From NCBI RefSeq assembly GCF_040566695.1, contig NZ_JBEXAE010000001.1, positions 124,001-188,000 on the forward strand: a stretch of DNA of 64,000 nt, given 5' to 3'. The DNA comes from Sediminicola arcticus (GTDB lineage: Bacteria > Bacteroidota > Bacteroidia > Flavobacteriales > Flavobacteriaceae). The notes under the pieces are model-generated. The model was not told where the DNA came from. It did not search any database and was given only the letters and a program-made list of their open reading frames with translations. A program made the translations under genes and the position numbers. The first letter of the stretch is position 1, and each line of letters starts with the position of its first letter. Of the stretch, positions 36,255 through 43,256 are shown piece by piece.

Positions 36255-37646
36255 TTATTTTTCTTGCACTAATTTGTTGGTGGTTATATAGAAATTTTCG
36301 AAAAACTTATTTTCAATATTGGAAGCTTTCTTAATTGATTTCGAAGATTTACTGAGGTATTCAGTATATCGTTCATAATTTTTTGGACCTAAAAAGCTGC
36401 CATTTTTCAATTTTATACCTTTTACACTATCAAAAATATCTTCTGTGTTTTCCTCCATTGTAAAAGGATCAAAACCTCTTTCATTTAGTTTCATTTGCTC
36501 CAACCATTCCCAATATTGGTCATTAAAGAGTCTAAACTTCCCATAAAAGTCGCTGGAAAGAAAGGCAGAAGACAGTTCTAACATTGCAGCGAACTTCATG
36601 TCCAAATTATTTCGCAATTTCTTCTTGGTGTAAAGATGAAATAGGTAATATTGAGTAAGGGGTTTTAATAGGTTGTCTTTGGTTATATCATTCAAATCGG
36701 TAAACAGGATGGAGGCGGAGTCTTTTTCAATCCCAAACTCCTTAACTACTGGCTCACTGCGTAAAGGAGAATTAGTAAAGTTCAATATGGCCAGGGCCGA
36801 GGCAAGTTCAATGAAATGAGCATCATTTTTTTGGGCAACACTACCTTCATTGTTATCGTAATCCTTGTTGTGATGATCGCCAATATAATACATGGCATCA
36901 ACACTTTCGTTTACGCCATGTTGATAATATTTTAAGGCTGCTTTCGTCTTGGATATAAATGTAGATTTTTCAATATCACTATCCTCATCCTTTTTTACCC
37001 CAAAATATGGCAATACGGAAATAGCACCAATTTGTGCTTGCTGCAATAAGGCAAAATTGTTTAATTGTGGACCAGCAGATCTAATAGTTTTAAGCAACAA
37101 AGGAAATCCTGATGCCCCTGTCCCTCCAAATATAGAGGAGATTATAAATATTTTATCACCTTGGGAAAAGCTGCTTGCGAATTTTTCAAAGTCTTCGGAC
37201 TGGTTAAATTGATTTAAAACGACACTTCCCATATTAGGATTACCCTTAAACCCAACTTCCATGTCAGAATTTAGGTTTCTCTCACTAAAGAGCAGGGAGG
37301 TTAAGGCCTTGTTATTTTTATCAAGGCTACTGTAATCTATAAAGTCTTTGAACTTTTTATTTGAATTTTGGATTTTGATCCTAAAGTTGTCAGTCAACGA
37401 TTCAACTTGTGTTTTGAAAAATTCGTTTTTGGTTTCGTTGTCGAAGGTTAATTTGCTTCTTATATTCTGGTATAAACGTAAAATATCAGTCGTTTTGCTT
37501 ACGTCGCCGTTAGCTGCATCAGGGTCAATTATTATGGGAACAATTGTATCTACATTACACTTGACACCTGATGCCAAAAGAAAAGTAAGAGATTTTAAAA
37601 CTCTGGCACCGGTTCCACCAATACCGAAAATATATAGTTTTGACAT
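36255..37646 (-). CDS. Tubulin/FtsZ-superfamily GTPase
   Basis: This 463-aa protein starts with a nucleotide-binding strand-loop LYIFGIGGTGARVLKSLTF (about 3-21) and has IIDPDAANGD (about 38-47). The tubulin signature loop follows as IISSIFGGTGASGFPLL (about 167-183; GGTGASG corresponds to GGGTGSG). This fits the divergent tubulin-like family of multi-gene bacterial loci rather than FtsZ or TubZ, and the C-terminal half is divergent. Filament formation is expected from the family but not shown. It is co-transcribed with an actin-like ATPase, which is rare. Confidence 0.78.
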   Translation of the reverse strand: MSKLYIFGIGGTGARVLKSLTFLLASGVKCNVDTIVPIIIDPDAANGDVSKTTDILRLYQNIRSKLTFDNETKNEFFKTQVESLTDNFRIKIQNSNKKFKDFIDYSSLDKNNKALTSLLFSERNLNSDMEVGFKGNPNMGSVVLNQFNQSEDFEKFASSFSQGDKIFIISSIFGGTGASGFPLLLKTIRSAGPQLNNFALLQQAQIGAISVLPYFGVKKDEDSDIEKSTFISKTKAALKYYQHGVNESVDAMYYIGDHHNKDYDNNEGSVAQKNDAHFIELASALAILNFTNSPLRSEPVVKEFGIEKDSASILFTDLNDITKDNLLKPLTQYYLFHLYTKKKLRNNLDMKFAAMLELSSAFLSSDFYGKFRLFNDQYWEWLEQMKLNERGFDPFTMEENTEDIFDSVKGIKLKNGSFLGPKNYERYTEYLSKSSKSIKKASNIENKFFENFYITTNKLVQEK

Positions 37647-37656
37647 AGTTTAATTA

Positions 37657-38061
37657 TTAAAATGGTACATGTGAGGAATTGGGGCTTTTCCATTTAATCA
37701 AAATTGAGAATAGAAAAATGATGACAAAGGCATAAGCCATATTAGTTACTGAGAAAATGATAGTATCAGTGGCATAGTCTTCCGGTTGAAGTTGAATACT
37801 GTACAAACTATTTTCCACAGTAACGTATGCAATAACAAAGGCTAATACACCTCCAAAAAGGAGAGTCAACAACCAAACCCATAGTTTACTTGTCTTTGGC
37901 CTATCTATAACATAGTAATAAATAACCGTTAACACTAAAATTGTTGGGAGAGTATATATGAAGATTAGACTATAGAAATCATTTTCATACATAATTTGAG
38001 AAAATGGTCCAAGGTAATTAGAACCCCATAACTCGTAGAAATTGGCAATTAAATCTTGCAT
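37657..38061 (-). CDS. Small polytopic membrane protein (134 aa)
   Basis: Three hydrophobic helices are visible (about 30-50, 61-82 and 101-122), with a basic C-terminus (KWKSPN). It overlaps the vWA gene by 1 nt and precedes the tubulin-like gene by 10 bp. It has no recognisable family; a membrane dock for the vWA or tubulin component is the simplest guess. Confidence 0.65.
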   Translation of the reverse strand: MQDLIANFYELWGSNYLGPFSQIMYENDFYSLIFIYTLPTILVLTVIYYYVIDRPKTSKLWVWLLTLLFGGVLAFVIAYVTVENSLYSIQLQPEDYATDTIIFSVTNMAYAFVIIFLFSILIKWKSPNSSHVPF

Positions 38062-39533
38062 TATTTACGTTTTTTATTTTTGATTATAACTAAGATTACT
38101 AGAGCGATAATTCCGGCAATAAAAAATAGTCCGATAGTCGTGCCGAGAAAGGAGCTGGAATTTTCATGTTTTATGGGAACGGTAAGACTAAAATAATTTT
38201 TGTTTCCAGTTGCCTTGAGATAGGCTTCAGATAAGCCTTCTACTAAAAATGTAAGACCAAAAGTACTTTGAAGAGTATTGCTATTGGTATTAATATCAGA
38301 ATCATCAGTTGTTGATGATTGCTCTACCCATTTTGGAGTAGTGCGTATAAAATTAAATTTCAAGTCCTCTATTTGTTTGTTATCGGTATTAAATACAATA
38401 ACATGGCTAAATTCACCCTTTAAGTGTAATAAATCAGAAGGTTCAATTTGGATCGTTTCTCCATTTTTGAATTTAATTCTAGTGTCTTCTATAACCCCAA
38501 TTTTAGATATAATGAAATCAGAACCATCGATTGTGTAATTTGAAGGAGAAGTAGAGTAATCTTTTGAAACGGGAAAATTATTTAGATTAACTGCTACTGC
38601 CATTTGAAAGAGATTTCCATCTCTATTATCTCCTGTAATTTCTATACCCTTTACTTGCCCTTTTACAACCTGTTTTTTTGCAGGTTTGAATTTTCCTTGA
38701 TTTAGGGTTGCTATCAAAACCGAAAAATTATTGATCTCGTAGTCTTTCTCAGTTAAGATGAATTGGTTTTTATATCCATTGTATTTTTGGAAATATGGTC
38801 CAATTTTATCTGTAAAGTTACCTACGCTATTTTGGCTTCCAATTACGGCCATGTAATAGGGACGGCTTGTTTTCAGTTGAATAGGCTTGTCGTTATAATC
38901 ATAATATGGACCGTCAAATTCACTTACAAATTGGTATAAGTTTGTAGTTAAGTTTTTACCATCCTTGCTCGCAGTCTGAAATACATCGCGGGTTAGAGCT
39001 TTTTGTTCTCCTAACAATGCAGTCGTTTGCTTACCCTTTATAGAATAAATGAAATCAGACAGTAAGATGGAAACTGTGCTATCATCTGAATTTTTCGTGA
39101 TTTGACGAAATATCTCATTTAAGTTACTGGAACCTGTATTTCCTATCTTTATAGAGCTTGGGCTCAATTTATCAGCAAATTCGACTATATCCCCCTTTAT
39201 TGGGCTTTTGTGAATCTGGTCATTAATAAAAAAAAGCTCAATGTTTTCTTCTCCATAAGGAAACTTAATATCGACCAACAAATTTTGTAGAGCGTCTTTA
39301 AAATCGGTCCTTCCATTTACATAGCCATTCATACTTCCAGAGTTCTCGATATAAAGATTTATCTTAAGTTTCTCTGAATTTTTAGGTTCGGTATAATTAG
39401 GCGCGATTGCTAAAGTGGTATCTCTATCTGTTATAAAATTTTCTTTGTTTCCTTGACGGGGACTACGCTCACAAGAAATAATACAAATGATGCAAATAAT
39501 CAGTACTAAAGCTTTAAGTAAAGTGTTTTTCAT
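38061..39533 (-). CDS. vWA-domain lipoprotein with C-terminal TM
   Basis: This 490-aa first gene of the ten-gene operon has a lipoprotein-type N-terminus (CIISC, Cys21). A von Willebrand A domain follows (about 52-200) with MIDAS-like INLYIENSGSMNG, TGSSNLNEIF and ILLSDFIYS. The first MIDAS residue is Glu instead of Asp. A middle domain of unknown type leads to a C-terminal helix (TTIGLFFIAGIIALVILVII) and a basic KNKKRK end. If both ends are used, the protein is lipid-anchored and also spans the inner membrane. vWA proteins usually scaffold metal-dependent contacts. Confidence 0.76.
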   Translation of the reverse strand: MKNTLLKALVLIICIICIISCERSPRQGNKENFITDRDTTLAIAPNYTEPKNSEKLKINLYIENSGSMNGYVNGRTDFKDALQNLLVDIKFPYGEENIELFFINDQIHKSPIKGDIVEFADKLSPSSIKIGNTGSSNLNEIFRQITKNSDDSTVSILLSDFIYSIKGKQTTALLGEQKALTRDVFQTASKDGKNLTTNLYQFVSEFDGPYYDYNDKPIQLKTSRPYYMAVIGSQNSVGNFTDKIGPYFQKYNGYKNQFILTEKDYEINNFSVLIATLNQGKFKPAKKQVVKGQVKGIEITGDNRDGNLFQMAVAVNLNNFPVSKDYSTSPSNYTIDGSDFIISKIGVIEDTRIKFKNGETIQIEPSDLLHLKGEFSHVIVFNTDNKQIEDLKFNFIRTTPKWVEQSSTTDDSDINTNSNTLQSTFGLTFLVEGLSEAYLKATGNKNYFSLTVPIKHENSSSFLGTTIGLFFIAGIIALVILVIIKNKKRK

Positions 39534-40101
39534 GAATACAGGTTAGTCTTAAAAGTTTGGTTTTTGGTAAAAAACAAGCGTTACAAAAAGAGGCCTGCTA
39601 ATATTAATAATGACTTCCTTGGAAAATTGAATCAAGACTTAAATCTTGAAACTATTCCAGCATAATTTCTTCAAGGTAAACAGAATAATATTATATATAT
39701 TATATTTTCTCAGAGATTTTTTTCAACATAATTGTTCATTGAAATCTACTAAAATTTGAATATGCTCATAGAGACCTGTTAGTCAGTTAGTTGTTTCCTT
39801 TTTTTTAAAATTTCAATATTTCTACTAGTTGCTGGTAAGTAAATTTTAAAGCACTAATTGAGAATACTTTCATTAATTGTTTAAGTTTTGTTGGGTCTGG
39901 TAAAAGTCTGATCACAAACATATTACCATTTTGGTGAGATCCTTTACGGTTTTCCGTAATGGGTGAACTTTAGTTATATTAAAGTCAAAAGGGAAGGGGA
40001 ATAGGAAACATATTCCTATAAATTAAATTGGATTAATTGGGATGGAGAATGATCTTATTAAGCCATCTTATCGATGTCGTCGAACTGTTTTTGAAAATCT
40101 A
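39534..40101. other. Leader and promoter region of the tubulin/stator operon
   Basis: A candidate promoter lies at 39915-39960, giving a leader of about 375 nt before the vWA start codon at 39533. The leader is AT-rich with an ATAATATTATATATATTAT-type palindromic stretch near 39690 and no ORF. Such a long leader could hold post-transcriptional control. Confidence 0.5.
39915..39960 (-). promoter_or_regulatory. Activator-type promoter of the tubulin/stator operon
   Basis: On the minus strand the palindrome ATTACGG-AAAA-CCGTAAA (39960-39943) is followed after exactly 20 bp by TATGTTTG (39922-39915), a perfect TAnnTTTG -7 element. No TTG -33 element is visible; the palindrome occupies that position, as expected for activator-dependent promoters. 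The response-regulator gene upstream has the same layout. Confidence 0.65.
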
Positions 40102-40767
40102 TTAGATCAATCGTAAGTCTTTTAGGATGGTGACCAAATGTATGGTAGTATTGGCTTGAAATTCCTCCTTTAATTCCTTAATTCTTTTTTCAATGGAACT
40201 CCTGCTACTAGGAATAATACGGGCTGATTTTAATCGTTGCTCAATTTCATCCTGGGTAAGGCCATTGGCCAAATCAGTAAGTACTCTAATTTCAAAGTCA
40301 CCCAAAGTTAAGACATTCTTTTTGGTAAATATTGGCTCTAATTGTGGGGATAGGTAAGAGTTGTTGTTAAAGACTTCATTAATAGCATCTTCTAATTCTA
40401 AAAGTCCTTTTCGGTCTTTACAGACATATCCGTTGATCAATACACTTTCCCATAAAGACTGAACGGTCTGGGGGTGGTCCTCAATAGAATAAACAATTAC
40501 TTTTAGATCTGGCTGTTCCTTTTTTAGGGCAGCGATAAGATCTTGCCCAGAAGTAATTTTTTCATCCCTATGGTCTACCTTAAAAGAGAGGTCACAGATC
40601 AAAAGCTCATAAGGCTCATTATCTTGCAAGGCCCTTTTAGCTTTTAAAAAAGCTTCATCACAATAAGCAGCATGATTGATTTCTTTAATCTTTAGCTGTT
40701 GCAATAGAGATATCACGCCTATATTGATACTATCTATATCCTCTGCTACCATTACTTTGTTGTACAT
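40102..40767 (-). CDS. LuxR-type response regulator
   Basis: This 221-aa protein has an N-terminal receiver domain (phospho-acceptor Asp in LLICDLSF at about 60; acidic pair AEDID at about 8-12; Lys in VCKDRKG at about 116) and a C-terminal HTH (VLTDLANGLTQDEIEQRL, about 165-185). No histidine kinase is nearby, so the signal comes from elsewhere. It precedes the ten-gene operon on the same strand, and both share a TACGG-type palindrome at equal promoter spacing, making it the likely activator of that operon and of itself. Confidence 0.82.
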   Translation of the reverse strand: MYNKVMVAEDIDSINIGVISLLQQLKIKEINHAAYCDEAFLKAKRALQDNEPYELLICDLSFKVDHRDEKITSGQDLIAALKKEQPDLKVIVYSIEDHPQTVQSLWESVLINGYVCKDRKGLLELEDAINEVFNNNSYLSPQLEPIFTKKNVLTLGDFEIRVLTDLANGLTQDEIEQRLKSARIIPSSRSSIEKRIKELKEEFQANTTIHLVTILKDLRLI

Positions 40768-40822
40768 AACCTGCTTCTTGTTTTGGGATTTTTACTTGGG
40801 TATTCATAATTTTCCTAGGTAC

Positions 40823-40868
40823 CAAATGTAGAAATTCCTATGATGCCTCAATTACGGTTTTCCATAAT
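40823..40868 (-). promoter_or_regulatory. Activator-type promoter of the response-regulator gene
   Basis: On the minus strand ATTATGG-AAAA-CCGTAAT (40868-40851) is followed after exactly 20 bp by TACATTTG (40830-40823), a perfect TAnnTTTG. The start codon is at 40767. Geometry is identical to the promoter at 39915-39960, which points to autoregulation. Confidence 0.65.
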
Positions 40869-41028
40869 TCCTAATTCATTTCTTATTTAAAGTCCAATTA
40901 GATCGTCATTTATTTTACTCCATGGTGTGGGTCTTTTAGGTGTTAATTACCTTAGAAATCTAATATTTATAATTATAGCAATGGTAAATGATTAGGCTTA
41001 CATTTTGAATAAGATGTAGAATGTAAAA

Positions 41029-41059
41029 AAGGGATGGGCTTTGTAAAACCTCATCCCTT
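41029..41059 (-). terminator. Terminator of the small lipoprotein gene
   Basis: AAGGGATG pairs with CATCCCTT. The A-run at 41025-41030 gives a U-run on the minus strand directly after the hairpin. Confidence 0.75.
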
Positions 41060-41103
41060 CTATAAAAATTTTGATTTTAAGGATAGTAAAACCCTTCATT
41101 AAT

Positions 41104-41256
41104 TTAATTTCCCGGCGGGGTTACTACTTCACCATCTTCACCTTCTGTAGATTGTTCCAAATAGGTTGCATCTGTTTCTGCCAATGAATCGGCTGTGCAG
41201 GATAAAAGGGTGATGTTGGTAAGTAATAATATGGATACTAAAACTATTTTTTTCAT
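41104..41256 (-). CDS. Small lipoprotein (50 aa)
   Basis: MKKIVLVSILLLTNITLLSC is a clear lipoprotein signal (Cys20). A 30-residue acidic mature peptide follows, ending EVVTPPGN. It has its own rho-independent terminator 45 bp downstream, which supports it as a real gene. Function is unknown. Confidence 0.62.
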   Translation of the reverse strand: MKKIVLVSILLLTNITLLSCTADSLAETDATYLEQSTEGEDGEVVTPPGN

Positions 41257-41615
41257 GGTTTTTTGAATTTAAAATTGAACAATGGGATTGCTGTCCGGAG
41301 TTATCCGAATACCGTTTTGGCTACAGCAACCCGTGAGAGTTGGGAGTACTCCTATTTTTTGGGAAGTAGAAATCCCATGCGGCAGCTCCTAGCTACTTCC
41401 CGGCGGCTATTTGCCTACCGCATAATGGATTTCAGAAGTGATATATGGTGTACAAAGCCTCAATTGCATGTTGAAGCGTTCATCAATCACAGGACAAAGA
41501 AACAAGGATGGGATTGCAGGTTGTGGAGAACCCATGGAAAAGACTTTCCGGAAATTTTATTCCATGGAAATTCCATTATAATCCTTAGTTTTATAACAAA
41601 TAAAACCGAAAATAC
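41257..41615. other. Intergenic region with structured, GC-richer core
   Basis: The region separates a minus-strand lipoprotein from a plus-strand membrane protein. Its middle (41340-41425) is rich in inverted repeats, described separately. A 124-codon frame starting from TTG crosses it but is probably chance. Confidence 0.55.
41343..41423. ncRNA. Candidate structured RNA with pseudoknot-like pairing
   Basis: A 10-bp palindrome GGAGTACTCC (41343-41352) is followed by a perfect 9-bp pair GGGAAGTAG (41361-41369) / CTACTTCCC (41393-41401). A 6-bp pair ATGCGG (41377-41382) / CCGCAT (41418-41423) has one arm inside the loop of the previous stem, a pseudoknot topology. It may be a leader of the following gene or a mobile repeat. 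Expression is not shown. Confidence 0.4.
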
Positions 41616-42311
41616 ATGTCAAAAGAGGTTCTTTTAAGAGCGTTTAAAAAAGCCGAAAAGGAAATCGGATCTTCAAAAAAAACGCATCTCTCCACCCATA
41701 TTTCGGAAATACTTTTGGAAGATTTTAAGTATACGGTGAGTGAACGAAGTCTTAGGGATTATTATACCAATTACCTTAACGGGACTACTGCGGTCCAAGA
41801 AGATCTTAAGCCTAAATTGATAGAATGTTTGTGTAGGTATTTGGGGTACAAAAATTATGCAGAGTTTGTAAGGGAAAATTCAAATGGAGGGGATGTAAAG
41901 GAAAGAGTTTCAGTCACCTCAGGAATCAAAAAAGACTTTAAAAAGAAATTTGGGAAGGTCGGGGCTATTGCCGCTATACCATTATTAGTATTAACAGGTG
42001 CTGTGGGTTATAATGGATTTGTGGTAGAGGAAGAAAATTGTATGATATGGGTACAGGACCATTTTGAAAGTACTATTTGTAAGGGTAGTGAATTTGAACA
42101 GCCTCATGAAAAAATGACCATGGAGAAAATGAAGAAAGTGGTTGTTTTTGATACTATTGACAAAGGGGATAATTTATGGTATGATAAGTCGGACAATGAA
42201 TTGGAATTTTTCACTTCTCCAGGTATTCATCCCACCAATGGAAAAACCCTTAAACCAGTGACAACATATATTTATCAGAAATATATTGTAAAGGAAAAAG
42301 GGTTTGAATAG
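41616..42311 (+). CDS. Single-TM protein with N-terminal helical domain
   Basis: Residues 1-90 are soluble and helical, with THISEILLEDFKYTVSERSL followed by RDYYTNYLNG, a pattern seen in many flavobacterial membrane-anchored proteins of unknown role. A basic stretch (KKDFKKKFGK) precedes one helix (VGAIAAIPLLVLTGAVGY, about 110-128). The outer C-terminal part (about 130-231) has two Cys (CMIW, TICKG) that could form a disulfide. A strong hairpin follows the gene. It may be a sensor with an inner DNA- or protein-binding part. Confidence 0.62.
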   Translation: MSKEVLLRAFKKAEKEIGSSKKTHLSTHISEILLEDFKYTVSERSLRDYYTNYLNGTTAVQEDLKPKLIECLCRYLGYKNYAEFVRENSNGGDVKERVSVTSGIKKDFKKKFGKVGAIAAIPLLVLTGAVGYNGFVVEEENCMIWVQDHFESTICKGSEFEQPHEKMTMEKMKKVVVFDTIDKGDNLWYDKSDNELEFFTSPGIHPTNGKTLKPVTTYIYQKYIVKEKGFE

Positions 42312-42453
42312 AGGGTAAATATAATATGAACCTAAACTCACGATTTTAAGCTTCTTACAAAGCTGGAATCATACCGATGGAAAAGCTCTTCGAAAACCGC
42401 CACTAAACATAATTAAGTAATTAGCTAAATTAGAGCTCCAACTTTTATCAACA

Positions 42454-42492
42454 GAAAGGTAAAATGCCCATTAAATGAGCATTTTACCTTTC
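42454..42492. terminator. Strong hairpin terminator
   Basis: A perfect 14-bp stem, GAAAGGTAAAATGC with GCATTTTACCTTTC, encloses an 11-nt loop. It closes the 41616 gene and isolates the transfer operon that starts about 200 bp later. Confidence 0.75.
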
Positions 42493-42611
42493 TTCTAACA
42501 TCCTCTCTATCATATTTATCAACAGCTCTCCCATAAAAATTCCATTTATTTCGCTCTCATTTGTAATCAAACAAACACAATTCAATTCAAACATAATTTT
42601 ATTCACAAAGT

Positions 42612-42636
42612 ATTGATTATCAATATTTTAAATAAA
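42612..42636. promoter_or_regulatory. Shared tra/mob operator-like block, copy 1
   Basis: The palindrome ATTGAT-T-ATCAAT (42612-42624) is followed by ATTTTAAATAAA. The same 25-nt block, with two mismatches, occurs upstream of the mobilisation genes at 54008-54032. It ends 54 bp before the first transfer gene, so it is probably a control site for transfer functions. Confidence 0.5.
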
Positions 42637-42690
42637 TTAATCTGTATTTTTTCAGTAACAAAATTGGTCAACTATTTAAACCATTTTATT

Positions 42691-42978
42691 ATGAAAAAAT
42701 CCATTTATCTCAGCTTACTTTTTTCTCTGATCACTAGCTCAATATTTGCGCAGATTGGTGGTATTGAAGATTCGGTCAACGATGTATCAGATACCATCAG
42801 GACCATTTTTCCCATTATTTTAGGTGTGATTTTCCTCATTGGGTTTTTGTTCAATGCGGGGCATTTCTTCGGAGAAAATGCAGATCTCAAAAAGGGCATT
42901 ACAAGGGTACTGGTCTTTGTCCTTATTGCCGGGGCCGTCGTCGGCATTTTCACCTATCTTATAGGAATCGTGGTCTAA
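42691..42978 (+). CDS. traE: VirB2/TraE-like conjugation pilin-type protein
   Basis: The first transfer gene has a signal peptide (MKKSIYLSLLFSLITSSIFA) and then two helices (IFPIILGVIFLIGFLFNAG and VLVFVLIAGAVVGIFTYLIG), the usual VirB2 layout. I chose the ATG at 42691. A longer frame from 42613 would only add translation of the AT-rich operator-like block and would bury the signal peptide. The next gene starts in its stop codon. Confidence 0.72.
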   Translation: MKKSIYLSLLFSLITSSIFAQIGGIEDSVNDVSDTIRTIFPIILGVIFLIGFLFNAGHFFGENADLKKGITRVLVFVLIAGAVVGIFTYLIGIVV

Positions 42979-43256
42979 TGAAACGATTCGAGACATATAA
43001 GAACATTAGAAAAAGGGCATTGATCTGGGGCTTGCCCCTATCCCTTTTTACCCTGCAGATGCTAGCCATCTTAGCTTCACTATTGGTTATAATTTTCTCC
43101 TTTAGTTTGCTTTCACTATTGGGTTCCTTGATCTTCAACACGGCCATATATATCGTCTTCACCAAAATAACCTTTCAACCCCACCTGCTCTATTTCCAGA
43201 AGGTCTTTCCAAAGTGCATTAGCAATAAACGCATTAGCCCCTTGCAATATGACTAA
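42978..43256 (+). CDS. traF: VirB3/TraF-like transfer protein
   Basis: This 92-aa membrane protein has two close helices (about 15-55) and a short cytosolic end. Size and position, directly before the VirB4-type ATPase with 8 bp overlap, fit VirB3/TraF, which couples the ATPase to the inner-membrane complex. Confidence 0.72.
   Translation: MKRFETYKNIRKRALIWGLPLSLFTLQMLAILASLLVIIFSFSLLSLLGSLIFNTAIYIVFTKITFQPHLLYFQKVFPKCISNKRISPLQYD

Larger units (their letters stand above)
40768..41103. other. Intergenic region with promoter and terminator
   Basis: This region holds the response-regulator promoter (40823-40868) and the terminator of the small lipoprotein gene (41029-41059). No coding sequence is seen. 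Confidence 0.6.

Noticed and set aside
41263..41637. 124-codon plus-strand frame starting with TTG
   Set aside because: It runs through the inverted-repeat region, overlaps the start of a better gene in another frame, has a TTG start and an amino-acid composition unlike the neighbours.
42613..42690. Upstream extension of the VirB2-like protein
   Set aside because: It would translate the AT-rich 25-nt operator-like block and hide the signal peptide; the ATG at 42691 is better.
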